Shown piece by piece: positions 37,801 to 45,192 of a stretch of 64,000 nt of DNA. The position numbers and the translations under genes are program-made. The DNA lies in assembly GCA_965247635.1 (NCBI GenBank), contig CBDFHJ010000005.1, positions 1 to 64,000 on the forward strand. The letters run 5' to 3'. Below the pieces are notes generated by a model. The model searched no databases, had not been told where the DNA came from, and saw nothing but the letters and a program-made list of their open reading frames with translations. Each line of letters opens with the position of its first letter. Positions within the stretch are counted from its first letter, which is position 1. The stretch comes from CBDFHJ01 sp965247635 (lineage in GTDB: Bacteria > Chloroflexota > Dehalococcoidia > Lucifugimonadales > Australimonadaceae).

Positions 37801-38370
37801 TTGACGGTGCCGTGGAGCGCGCCCACCAGAGACAGCGGCTCTGCGATCATCGCCTACGACCTGCGATACCGGCCCAGCGGAGGCGCGGAGTGGGAGTTAG
37901 TGGACGACGCCTGGACTCGAGGGACCGGAACGCCGCCTTTCAGATACAAGATACGGTCGCTCACTAACGGTACTGTGTACGAGGTGCAGGTACGGGCGGT
38001 GAACGGTGTCGCGGAAGGCCCATGGTCCTCTACGGAGGCAGGGACGCCTGTTGCTGTGGCGGAACCAGCCGTGAACCCCAGGCCCCCGGAGACGGACAAA
38101 GGAGGGGCACAGCTTTCGGCCCTAGCAGTGGCGCTGATGGTTATTGGAGGGTTGGCGATCGGAGCAATCGCTGGAGGCATCGTAGTAGCTGGGGTATACC
38201 GTCGATGGGGCTGGACGAGCTTCTTATGGGGGGCCGACAGTCCCCCAGCAGTGATCGCCCGGGGCGTAGCCACGGCAGTGCGTTGGCTGAATAGTTCGCT
38301 CACATCCATAGCTCACGACGTGGCAACCGTAGTCCGAGGTGTGGTGCGAATGGTGAGGCGAAACCACTAG
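34852..38370 (+). CDS. secreted leucine-rich-repeat protein (plant-type repeats) with membrane anchor
   Basis: 1172 residues; GTG start at 34852, with GTG 34879 (AGGA upstream) as an alternative. After a signal peptide (LLIAVFFLTLALAIASPSTAQA) and a cap like those of plant receptor LRRs (CEALLDAKATLDPGNVLDWN), about 30 tandem 24-residue repeats follow (LYLSGNELSGPIPTELGNLT). The LxGxIPxELGNLxxL consensus is that of plant-specific LRRs, also seen in some bacterial surface proteins. A cadherin-like domain (about 880-965), an FN3 domain (to about 1065) and a C-terminal transmembrane helix (ALMVIGGLAIGAIAGGIVVA) come next. A cytoplasmic tail of ~60 residues closes it. It lies 29 bp after the giant protein gene and is probably co-transcribed as a second surface-interaction protein. 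Confidence 0.9.
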   Translation: MKLRNRKTLVTSCNTPTLPEFGLGKPNPSRGRVLLIAVFFLTLALAIASPSTAQAQSRCDDSVAVPDPSTNSSLIADCEALLDAKATLDPGNVLDWNVNTPITDWEGISVSHGRVTGLTANGKGLAGSIPSELGNLTDLTILNLSGNKLGGAIPAEFGNLTNLTIFYLHNNKLTGPVPPELGNLTALTRLYLQSNKLSGPIPAELGNLTDLAQLYLSGNELSGPTPTELGNLTALTRLYLHSNKLSGPIPAELGDLTNLTHLYLQSNKLSGPIPAELGDLTNLTHLYLQSNKLSGPIPAELGNLTALTLLYLNGNELTGPVPPELGNLTDLAQLYLSGNELSGPTPTELGDLTNLTILYLHNNKLTGLIPPELGDLTALTRLYFYGNELTGPVPPELGNLTDLAQLYLSGNDLSGPIPSELGNLTALTLLYLNGNKLTGPIPPELGDLTDLTILYLSNNKLTGPVPAELGNLTALTRLYLQSNKLSGPIPAELGDLTNLTHLYLQSNELSGPIPTELGNLTDLTIFYLHDNQLTGLIPPELGDLTDLTILYLSGNDLSGPIPSELGNLTDLAILYLHDNQLTGPVPPELGTLTDLAILYLHDNQLTGLIPPELGNLTDLAQLYLSGNELSGPIPTELGNLTDLAILYLHDNQLTGLIPPELGNLTDLAILYFHDNQLTGLIPPELGNLTDLAQLYLSGNELSGPIPTELGNLIKLAVLNLGGNKLSGSIPSELGDLNVLTEVYLNGNELTGPIPPELSNLIKLSVLNLGGNKLSGSIPSELGDLNVLTEVYLNGNELTGSIPPELSNLIKLSVLNLHCNTLTGAVPPELGNAAFLTTLTIGGNHFTEPLPALGGVTVTSTDEMCGSAFNASPTFSESGPATRIVVENWNTNHDIGNPVEATDADNDSLIYSLLGNDAASFGIDSSTGQLKKKAALDRATKDSYSVTVRADDSYGGSAIISVTISVIALPSEPIIGTITIGNEELTVPWSAPTRDSGSAIIAYDLRYRPSGGAEWELVDDAWTRGTGTPPFRYKIRSLTNGTVYEVQVRAVNGVAEGPWSSTEAGTPVAVAEPAVNPRPPETDKGGAQLSALAVALMVIGGLAIGAIAGGIVVAGVYRRWGWTSFLWGADSPPAVIARGVATAVRWLNSSLTSIAHDVATVVRGVVRMVRRNH
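35221..37390 (+). repeat. about thirty 72-bp LRR-coding tandem repeats
   Basis: Units are near-identical at the DNA level; for example two adjacent 72-bp units from about 35580 to 35725 are the same base for base. Such identity including third codon positions implies recent duplication or recombination, and makes the assembled copy number uncertain. Confidence 0.9.
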
Positions 38371-38605
38371 AGGCACGATTGGCGTTAGGAGCCTTGAGCT
38401 GAATTGACGTGGCTCCCACGCCCCGCCGGTGTCCAGGACAGCCCCGTGCTGGCATGTAAGTCGGATAGTCAGTTCCCTTGGGTCTGCTGCAATCCGTGGG
38501 GATTGCCTTGGAGCGGCACGGGGCACTCCCAGAGCAATGTGCCTCCCGGGATGCGGACGGCAACACATACGGTGGGATTACATCGAATAGCCGGAAGGTA
38601 AGTAA

Positions 38606-39422
38606 ATGTCCGTAAACGGGCTTTTGAAAGCTACTGCCCGTGTGCTCGGCTTGGTATCTGTAGGGCAAAGGCAGCCGCAGGGCAAGAACCATCAACCCGA
38701 CGGTGTCGAGTTGATGAACGCTCCCTACCCGGCCAATTGGATCGAGGACCGGCTTGGAGACTGGGCTTCAGAGAAGGGAAGGTTCGTAGGATCTGTAGTC
38801 CCCGAGGGATTTGAAGCCTACGCACGAGTCTTTCACCCGGCCGAACTCTGGAAAGCTGACCGAAGTTGGGAACAGGTGAGGTGGTCCACTGTGGCGTCGT
38901 GGAACGGGAAAGTCGTTCATCCACAGATGCAGTTCTGTCGAATCGCAAACCTTGACGCACACTTACACGAAAAACCTTCGCGGGGCCGCCGCCCGTTCTA
39001 TGGGATGCTACCCGAGGGCGAGTGCCAGGTTCTGATCAGTGTCCTCAAAGGGTTCACTTCCACACCCGAACGCTGCTATTTCTCCCTTTGGCACGGCTAT
39101 GGATTCCTTGATGACCGCTACTTCAAGAGGGTAGCTAAGTTGAAAGTTCCACGCAGGGAGGAGTACTTGGTCTTTTGTGGCCCTCTGGACAGCATCTTGT
39201 CATTTTACAAGCATGTTGAGGGAAGATGGGGTCAATCGCCGAACATTTGGTGGCCAGAAGACCGGGCCTGGTGCGTTGCAACCGAAATAGATTCTTTGGA
39301 TACCTACATTGGCGGCAGCAAAGGATGTATAGAGCGAGTTCTTGGGCAACAGAGAGCTAGAGGCTCTACCTATAGGTCTCTGTGCACGTGTAGACGCCTC
39401 TGCCGATACCATCAACGTCTAA
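38606..39422 (+). pseudogene. hypothetical protein with a C-terminal frameshift
   Basis: The first frame runs from ATG 38606 to a stop at 39452-39454 (282 residues). Up to IERVLGQQ (near 39354) it looks like a globular soluble protein with the patch WWPEDRAWCVATEIDSLDTYIGGS, of a kind common in bacterial hypothetical proteins. After that it becomes Arg/Cys-rich junk. In the +1 frame the sequence continues sensibly (ELEALPIGLCARVDASADTI) to a TAA at 39420-39422. An extra base in the AGAGAG run at about 39351-39356 explains this. No function recognised. It is the last gene of the element. Confidence 0.6.
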
Positions 39423-39645
39423 GAAAACCCATGGTTGGTTTGACTGTTTCCTAATCTCTCACGAAGATAATTGACGATATTGGGGCAGTAAATGGCTATC
39501 TCTACGGCAGCCGCTCTCCTACGCGGAGTTCGGCGCGGCTGGGGATGATAGCGGATCGCCCGTGTGCTGCGCCACCCCCCCCTAGGAGACGCACATGTAA
39601 TGCAGAACTCTCGGCGGTTAGTCATAAGGCGACGGCCAATCGAAA

Positions 39646-39666
39646 AGTTCGCAATTCAGTACACGT
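39646..39666 (-). repeat. right copy of element-end inverted repeat (21 bp)
   Basis: This is the reverse complement of 13824-13844 with a single mismatch. It lies about 90 bp inside the right attachment core, whereas the left copy directly abuts its core. Confidence 0.75.
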
Positions 39667-39757
39667 AGGCCCACCACCAGGGCGCGCCCTGGACCCACTT
39701 GCGGCCCCGGCCGTTAGATTTGAGCAGATGTGTTCAAGTCCTCGCCGTGGTGCTGTA

Positions 39758-39781
39758 GTTCGAATTCCCGCGGCTCCACCA
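39758..39781 (+). repeat. attR core: imperfect copy of the tRNA-Ala 3' end
   Basis: It matches 13800-13823 in 22 of 24 positions including the CCA. Its T-stem cannot pair (TGTAG against TCCCG) and no D or anticodon arm precedes it, so it is an attachment-site copy and not a tRNA. The surrounding 39423-39997 has no supported gene. Confidence 0.75.
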
Positions 39782-39997
39782 GTTTGGCGTAGTGGCAAGA
39801 AATTTACCAATATGCCATCACCACGGACGGTCCGGAGAAGACTGGTACTGGGTCAGCTCGGCTCCTGAAGTGCGCGGCGGTGGCAACGCTAGTCTCTCGT
39901 CGTTGCGAGCCCCGATGAAGTCGGGGCTCAGTAATCGGTGGTGTGGGGATGGCACTACGATCCTCATTGAAGTGACCCCACAAGGGCGTAGGTTGTG

Positions 39998-40936
39998 ATG
40001 CGAAGCTCTCTTTTCATTGGCGTATTGCTCACGGTCGTGCTTTTGCTCGCCGCCTGTGGGGGAGGTGAGGCCGAGTCCACACCTACAGCGACGGCCACCT
40101 CCGTGGGACCAACCCAAACTGCTACACCTACCGCTACTCCCGTATCCACCACGACCGCGACCCCTACGCAGCCGGAGGACACCTCCACACCTACCGCGAC
40201 GGAACCGAAGGCTACCCCCACGCCTACTGCGACGCAGCCCGAGGCAACTCCGACGCCTACCGCGACTCGGCTGCCGGCCACCCCCACGCCCGTAGATGGG
40301 CCCTTCGAAATCACATTCGTGACCAAGTGGGGCTCCCAAGGCAGCGCCGACGGCCAGTTCAACTTCCCTCGGGGGATAGCGGTGGACAGCTCGGAAAGGG
40401 TGTACGTGGGAGACCTTAGGAATAACCGGGTGCAGGTGTTCAGTGGCACTGGAGAATTTCTGCGAGCGTGGGGCGCCGGCTTCGGCTTCCGTCCGGAGAA
40501 GATAGCGGTGGATGGCTCGGGGAAGGTCTACGTGGGAGACATTGCTAACAGCGTGCTGGTGTTCAGCGCCGATGGGGAACTGCTGACGGAGTGGGGCTCA
40601 GAGGGCAGCGTCGATCCCCAGTTAGCCGCGATGACAGGAATAGCGGTGGATGGCTCGGGAAACGTCTATGTAGCGGACGGCAATAATGACCGGGTGTCGG
40701 TGTTCAGCGCCGACGGAGAGCTACTGAGGGAGTGGAGTTCGCGCAATCCTTTCGCGATCACCATCGATGACTCGGGGAACGTCTACGTCGCTGATGTGGG
40801 TAACAACGAAGTGTTGGTGTATAGCGCCGACGGGGAATTGCTGCGAACGTGGAACACCGCCAGTCCGGTGGCGATAGCGGTGGATACCTCGCCTATCAGC
40901 CAGAAGATGTCAGCCGAAAGGTCGCCGAGAACCTAA
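39998..40936 (+). CDS. NHL-repeat lipoprotein, 3' end replaced
   Basis: 312 residues from ATG 39998; a GTG one codon earlier is less well spaced from AGG. The lipoprotein signal ends VLLLAAC with Cys about 19. A Thr/Pro linker (about 25-100) is followed by four to five NHL beta-propeller repeats (FNFPRGIAVDSSERVYVGD, VFSADGELLREW). The last repeat stops abruptly at VAIAVDTS (near 40890). The remaining 15 residues (PISQKMSAERSPRT) come from a different sequence, whose own frame is described next. A normal NHL propeller needs six blades, so the protein has lost its end by a deletion or rearrangement. Confidence 0.8.
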   Translation: MRSSLFIGVLLTVVLLLAACGGGEAESTPTATATSVGPTQTATPTATPVSTTTATPTQPEDTSTPTATEPKATPTPTATQPEATPTPTATRLPATPTPVDGPFEITFVTKWGSQGSADGQFNFPRGIAVDSSERVYVGDLRNNRVQVFSGTGEFLRAWGAGFGFRPEKIAVDGSGKVYVGDIANSVLVFSADGELLTEWGSEGSVDPQLAAMTGIAVDGSGNVYVADGNNDRVSVFSADGELLREWSSRNPFAITIDDSGNVYVADVGNNEVLVYSADGELLRTWNTASPVAIAVDTSPISQKMSAERSPRT

Positions 40937-41064
40937 GTCATGATTCAGCGGTAACACAGCGAATATTGTTGGGCGACTTCTTTGGCATAGATGTTGACAC
41001 TGATCCCGAGCTCGGTTGTTGGAGGATTTGGGGGCCAAATCCAGAGGATGTGCCGGAGTGGAGC
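40891..41064 (+). pseudogene. 5' fragment of an unknown gene cut by IS256-type insertion
   Basis: In the frame offset from the NHL gene a coding-like stretch reads AYQPEDVSRKVAENLSHDSA.. to NPEDVPEW and then runs into the insertion sequence. Removing the IS and one target copy rejoins it to the fragment at 42441-42508 in frame. No family recognised. Confidence 0.55.
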
Positions 41065-42432
41065 GAGGTTACGTCAATAGGTGTGTAAACGACATCAGGC
41101 GGCGACCTTCTCAGCCGTTGATTCAATGGCGATTCCATCCGCATACTGTGCACCGAGATAGACGTCTTCGATCAACTCAGGGGCCTTCAGACGCCTGAAG
41201 CGCTGTTCGGCGACCATCAACATTTTCCAGATCACCGCTATCGCCCGATCGACCCTCTTGTAGCGCTTGGCGGCATCGGTCCGAAGCCTGAGGGCCGCGA
41301 AGGGTGATTCTACCGGGTTCGTCGTGCGAAGGTGCCCCCAGTGCTCCTTTGGGAAGTCATAGAAGGTGACCATGCGGTCCCAGTCCCGCTCCAAGGCCTC
41401 TGAGGCCGCCTCGTAGGAATGGTCGCCGCACCACCTGGTGAACACCGTCCTGAGCCGCTCAGCCTCTGTCCGAGTCGGCGCGTAGGGGATAGTACGCAGC
41501 ATGAGCTTGGCCTGGTCCTGTTGTCGCTTTGGAAGCTTGGCGAGCACGTTTACGATCTTGTGGTTCCAGCAGCGTTGCTCTGCCGCCTGCGGATAGACGT
41601 TGCGCAGAGCTCCCCAGATGCCCAGGTGTCCGTCCCCAACCACCAGCCTCGGGCACTCCAGCCCGCGGCGCCTCATGTCCCTGAGCACATCGGACCAGTT
41701 CTCTGTGGACTCCCTGTATCCGGGAACAGCGCTCACCACCACCTTGCTCCCGTCGCTCAGGGCCGCCACCACCACCAGTACTGCCGCCTTCTCCTTCTCA
41801 AGACCAGCCTTGACGTAGACTCCATCCACCCACATGTAGACCACTTCCAGGTCATCTAGGGGCCGGCTGCGCCATTGGGCAAGCTCATCGTTCCACTTGG
41901 ACTTCAACCGGGCCACCGTGCTCGCCGATACCGGTGCGTCCTCTCCCAGCAGCCCCCGCAAAGCCAGATCGAAGTCGCCTTCGGATAGACCGTGCAGGTA
42001 CAGCTCGGGGATCAACTCAGCAACCTTCCTGGTCCTGTTGACGAACAGCGGCAGCAGCCGGCTCTCGAACTGCTCCTCGGTATCGCGGACTCGCGGCCGC
42101 CTCAGCTGTATCGTTCCCGAACTCAGCGTAAGCCTCCGGGCTCTGCCGTATCCGTTCCGATAGCCGGTATCGTTGTCCGAGTCGGATCTGAGCGCCGACT
42201 TCGCCCTTCCCAGAAACGCCGTCACCTCCTCCTCCAGCAACTCCTGGATCAGCCTCTGGACCTGGCTTCGCACCCAATCCTCCAACTGCTCCCACTCCGG
42301 CCTTGACTCCGACCTACTCTCAGTGCTTTCCTTCCTCATGGGCGGTCTATCTCCTCTCTTGGGCCTCGAGCCCGTGTTGTTCAGAGAGAGGGTACACCGC
42401 CTGACTGTTTACACACTTTTTGAAGATACCTC
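41065..42432 (-). mobile_element. IS256-family insertion sequence, copy 1 (1368 bp)
   Basis: The left end GAGGTTACGTCAATAGGTGT and the inverted right end (GAGGTATCTTCAAAAAGTGT) form terminal repeats that share GTGTAAAC. The target duplication is GTGGAGC(G) at 41058-41065 and 42433-42440, 7-8 bp as usual for the family. A second copy of the same length is at 55735-57102 with only a few base differences. Confidence 0.93.
41095..42339 (-). CDS. IS256-family (mutator-type) transposase
   Basis: 414 residues, full length for the family. DDE residues are visible in VYMWVDGVYVKAGL (Asp), LVVGDGHLGIWGAL (Asp) and TNPVESPFAALR (Glu). The N-terminal DNA-binding part contains LLEEEVTAFLGRAKSALRSD. Intact and probably active. 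It differs from copy 2 by two amino acids (Met/Val in IWKMLMV, Ala/Thr in GIAIE). Confidence 0.97.
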   Translation of the reverse strand: MRKESTESRSESRPEWEQLEDWVRSQVQRLIQELLEEEVTAFLGRAKSALRSDSDNDTGYRNGYGRARRLTLSSGTIQLRRPRVRDTEEQFESRLLPLFVNRTRKVAELIPELYLHGLSEGDFDLALRGLLGEDAPVSASTVARLKSKWNDELAQWRSRPLDDLEVVYMWVDGVYVKAGLEKEKAAVLVVVAALSDGSKVVVSAVPGYRESTENWSDVLRDMRRRGLECPRLVVGDGHLGIWGALRNVYPQAAEQRCWNHKIVNVLAKLPKRQQDQAKLMLRTIPYAPTRTEAERLRTVFTRWCGDHSYEAASEALERDWDRMVTFYDFPKEHWGHLRTTNPVESPFAALRLRTDAAKRYKRVDRAIAVIWKMLMVAEQRFRRLKAPELIEDVYLGAQYADGIAIESTAEKVAA

Positions 42433-42440
42433 GTGGAGCG

Positions 42441-42508
42441 GGAGGTGGGACTGTTACCAGGCAATAGCCGAGGCTCTGCTGGCGATGCCGATGCCATCTA
42501 CTGAATAG
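42441..42508 (+). pseudogene. 3' fragment of the IS-split unknown gene
   Basis: It rejoins 40891-41064 after removal of the IS, giving ..EDVPEWSGRWDCYQAIAEAL.. and ending MPMPSTE at a TAG (42506-42508). The seamless frame supports an insertion into a formerly coding region. Confidence 0.55.
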
Positions 42509-42673
42509 GTAAACCTAGCAGGCCTTTGCTCATTTGGAAAGCCCAAGCGAACGAGGACGTTGACCGTGACAAAAGTTCGTAAAATCCCCCTGCGCGGGGA
42601 GCTAAGTGAGCCCTGTCTCCCAGCTGAGCGCCGGGGGTTGCGCTGTCCGGGCTTATCTCGCTAACCTGGCCGT

Positions 42674-43099
42674 ATGCTGCGCATCACACCCACCATCGCC
42701 GTCGCCGAGTCCGAGCTGGAATACCATTTCATCCTGGCGTCCGGCCCCGGCGGACAGAACGTCAACCGGGTGGCCACGGCGGTGCAGCTGCGGTTCGACG
42801 CCGCCCGCTCGCCGTCGCTCCCAGCGGACGTGCAGCGGCGGCTGAAGGGCGTTGCCGGCCGGCGCATGTCCGCCGGTGGGGTGCTGATCATCAAGGCGCA
42901 GCGCTACCGCAGCCAGGACCGGAACCGGCAGGACGCCACCGACCGGCTGGTAGCGCTGCTGCGCAAAGCCGCCGTCAGACCTCAGCGGCGCGTCCTGTCC
43001 GCACCCACCGTCGAGTCCAGGGAGCAGCGGCTGGAAGACAAACGGCTACGGGGCCGGGCCAAGCGCCTACGCGGGCCGGTAGAACTGGCTGAGGAGTAA
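42674..43099 (+). CDS. arfB: ArfB-like peptidyl-tRNA hydrolase (ribosome rescue)
   Basis: 141 residues with the class-I release factor catalytic loop GPGGQNVNRVATAV near residues 24-37, where GGQ triggers peptidyl-tRNA hydrolysis. There is no codon-recognition domain, and the C-terminal tail is basic (VESREQRLEDKRLRGRAKRL), which in ArfB (YaeJ) threads into the empty mRNA channel of stalled ribosomes. Length agrees with ArfB. It stands alone, in a separate frame from its neighbours, and releases ribosomes stalled on broken mRNAs. Confidence 0.93.
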   Translation: MLRITPTIAVAESELEYHFILASGPGGQNVNRVATAVQLRFDAARSPSLPADVQRRLKGVAGRRMSAGGVLIIKAQRYRSQDRNRQDATDRLVALLRKAAVRPQRRVLSAPTVESREQRLEDKRLRGRAKRLRGPVELAEE

Positions 43100-43592
43100 C
43101 GTTCCACCGCTGGCGTTTGCTTGTCACCCCACTGTCACCCTGAGCCCTTCGCCCGCCTTAGGCGGACTCAGGACAGGCTCCGCGAAGGGTCTCGCCTTCT
43201 CCCCTTAGAGGGAACGAGATTCTTCGTCCCGATTGCACAGGGACTCAGAATCATCTATGCCCTGGACAGGGCACCAGGGAGGATGAAGGGGAGGCTGCCC
43301 GAAAATCCCTCCCCCCATCGAAGGGGAAGGCTCAGGATGTCCCGACACGTCGGGACATCCTCAGTCCTCCCCCGCCAAGGGGGGAGGAGGCCCTCTGACA
43401 CGCCCATTTTCGTGGCAATGACAGCACTCAGCAAGTCAAAGATCAGAACCAACGCTTAGGTGATTGTCCCACCCGGCCCGCCCCAGTGCGCTGCTTTCGC
43501 TGTGCGAAACGTCTCGGCGTGGGCTTAGACGCGTTGCGTCGTAATGGGCGATGAGGGCACCGCATGTAGGTGCCCCGACACGTCGGGGCCTG
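43100..43592. other. 493-bp gap made of dispersed palindromic repeats
   Basis: It contains the repeat at 43133-43251 shared with 46083-46170, a perfect hairpin AGGATGTCCCGAC-ac-GTCGGGACATCCT (43334-43361), and a related CCCCGACACGTCGGGG (43573-43588) close to the end of the minus-strand gene. No gene seen. Confidence 0.6.
43133..43251. repeat. dispersed intergenic repeat, copy 1
   Basis: It begins TGTCACCCTGAG, contains GCGAAGGGTCTC and GAGATTCTTCGTCCCGATTG and ends GGGACTCAGAAT. The same blocks occur at 46083-46170, and part of them inverted at 63791-63827. Confidence 0.8.
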
Positions 43593-45077
43593 TCACTCCA
43601 CCGTTTGGCCGTAGACCTCGGTGTCTGAGTGGAAGGAGAACCAACCGAACCAGAATGCCATGTGCGTGGGAATGCGCGCGAGCTTCAGGGAAGGGTCGCG
43701 CTCGCTCACCAGGGCCTCCTCGGTTACCGTCCACAGCGCGCCCGCAGAGCTGGCCAGCACAGTGGGCACCGTAGCCTTGCCGGCATCGCTGGCGGTCAAC
43801 TCAAACTCGTGTCCCTGCCGTTCGTAGGCCCTGGCTGCCTGGGTTGAGGCCGAGCTGATGACCACGATATCGGTGCCACCGAGCACGTCGTTGACCACCC
43901 TTGCTTGCTGGAGGGCCGACACCGGGTAGGCTTTGAATTCCGATCCGACGCCGACGCCGAGCACCACATCCTTGGCCTCCAGCACCGCACTCCGAGGCGG
44001 CACGGGGAACATCGTGTTGGGCGAGTTGAAGTAACTGTAGTAGATAGAGGAAGGGCGGGACTCGGGCACGTAGAAGTCTGGCTCGTAGATCCCGGTCTCC
44101 CGGGAGATAACGGTCGTGTCGGGGTGTTCGGCCAGCCAGGCGCTCCACGTGGTCAGCTCCACGGGATAGAGCTGGAGCATGATGCCGCTGTCAGCCAAGG
44201 GACCGATCACCGGCTCGCCCGTGAACTGGTTCCAGAGGGAGTTGGTGGTGCGGTCGTACATCACCTTGTTGCTTCGGTACAACAGGCCGGATGTCCCAAA
44301 GGTGGTCGGTTCTCCGTTGATTTTGGCGGAATACACGATTCCGGCGCCGCACAGCGTTCAGTAGGCAAGGGCGATGGGCTCACCCCCAAGCGTGTCATTC
44401 GCCATCTCGTGGGCGTTCACGATCCGTAGAGGGTAGGCCCTGTGCTCGCCGTTGATGGACACACCGAACACCCGGTCGTCAGCCAGGATGTAGTCGGCTT
44501 CCTCGGGTGCCAGCGGGATCGGGTCTTGAATGTCGGGGATGCCGTCCGGGGCCACGCCACCCCATACCAGCTCGGTCACGTCTACGCGGGACTCCCCGGT
44601 TATGGCCGGCGCCAGGAACAGTGCGAAGCGGGGGTCGATGAGTACCAGCAAGTTGATCTTCCACCGCACGTAGCCCTCTGGAGGCTGGTAGTCCGCCAGG
44701 TTGTTGCCCAGCCACTCCATCCACTGGTCCCAGGCCAGCAGCCCGCCCCGGATCTGCTGGCCGGTGAGCTGGGTAAGGGTGACCTCTATCTCTGCTACGA
44801 CTTCTTCCGACGGAGCGAAACGCAGGTACTCCATGATGACCGGGACCAAGGAGGTGACGTTATGGTCCCGCGCCTCCTCCAGCGCTTGTAGCGTTAGCTG
44901 GGGGGGATGGTTGATGCCGGAGAAGATGCGGAACATGGCTGATTCCGCGTCGAAGTCTGGCGTGGGCGACGGGGTGGGTGTGGGGGTCGCGGAGGTCCCG
45001 CAGGCAGCAATCAGCAGCGCTATGACGAGCAGTGCGCTGGTGCCGACGACGGCGAAGGATACTCGGCGGAATGGCAT
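43593..45077 (-). CDS. DUF3179 lipoprotein with in-frame TGA, probable selenoprotein
   Basis: 494 residues if the TGA at 44360-44358 is read as selenocysteine (residue 240). The ATG at 45077 follows AGG by five bases; the lipobox is LLIAAC. After a Pro/Thr linker and a helical domain (about 50-190), the DUF3179 domain begins (VSINGEHRAYPLRIVNAHEM, NDTLGGEPIALAY). In this family the next residues are a conserved CPLC pair. Here the sequence is TGA-Thr-Leu-Cys, that is U-x-x-C. The frame then continues without a break through FGTSGLLYRSNKVMYD and NQFTGEPVIGPL to a TGA stop at 43593. A small hairpin lies just downstream of the UGA. Read conventionally, this would be two fragments (44358-45077 and 43593-44336), and a simple nonsense mutation is the alternative. 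Confidence 0.75.
44327..44357 (-). promoter_or_regulatory. candidate bacterial SECIS hairpin
   Basis: On the mRNA, 14 nt after the UGA, CGGAAU (44343-44338) pairs with AUUCCG (44332-44327) around a 5-nt loop CGUGU. The loop starts 20 nt after the UGA and has G in its first two bases, as described for bacterial SECIS elements. Confidence 0.5.
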
Positions 45078-45192
45078 TGGCACCTGTGTCCCTTGTACGT
45101 GTATACCTTGTACGTGCAGCGGGGGGTGGCCGGTTCCACCCCTGACGGGCGCTCCCTGGGCATTTGGGCCGCAGCCATGCTTGAGAAGAGCA

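Larger units (their letters stand above)
13800..39781. mobile_element. integrative element (about 26 kb) in tRNA-Ala
   Basis: It is bounded by the tRNA-Ala 3' end (13800-13823) and a 24-bp direct copy with two mismatches (39758-39781). The recombinase gene sits next to the tRNA and reads into it, the usual arrangement at an attL. Inside are a toxin-antitoxin pair, replication/recombination-type genes (primase, Rad52), an AAA ATPase and two very large surface proteins. No virion or conjugation genes are seen, so I call it an integrative or mobilisable island. At least the primase and the 38.6-kb gene are broken. Confidence 0.75.

Noticed and set aside
39758..39781. possible second tRNA-Ala or tRNA pseudogene
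   Set aside because: Only the 3' 24 bases resemble tRNA, the T-stem cannot form and no other arm exists; an attachment-site copy fits better.
13800..39781. prophage
   Set aside because: No capsid, portal, terminase, tail or lysis genes are visible in 26 kb; recombinase plus Rad52 and primase alone do not make a phage.
43593..44336. separate gene starting at GTG 44336
   Set aside because: It begins in the middle of a conserved DUF3179 domain with no ribosome binding site; it is the continuation of the upstream frame past the TGA.
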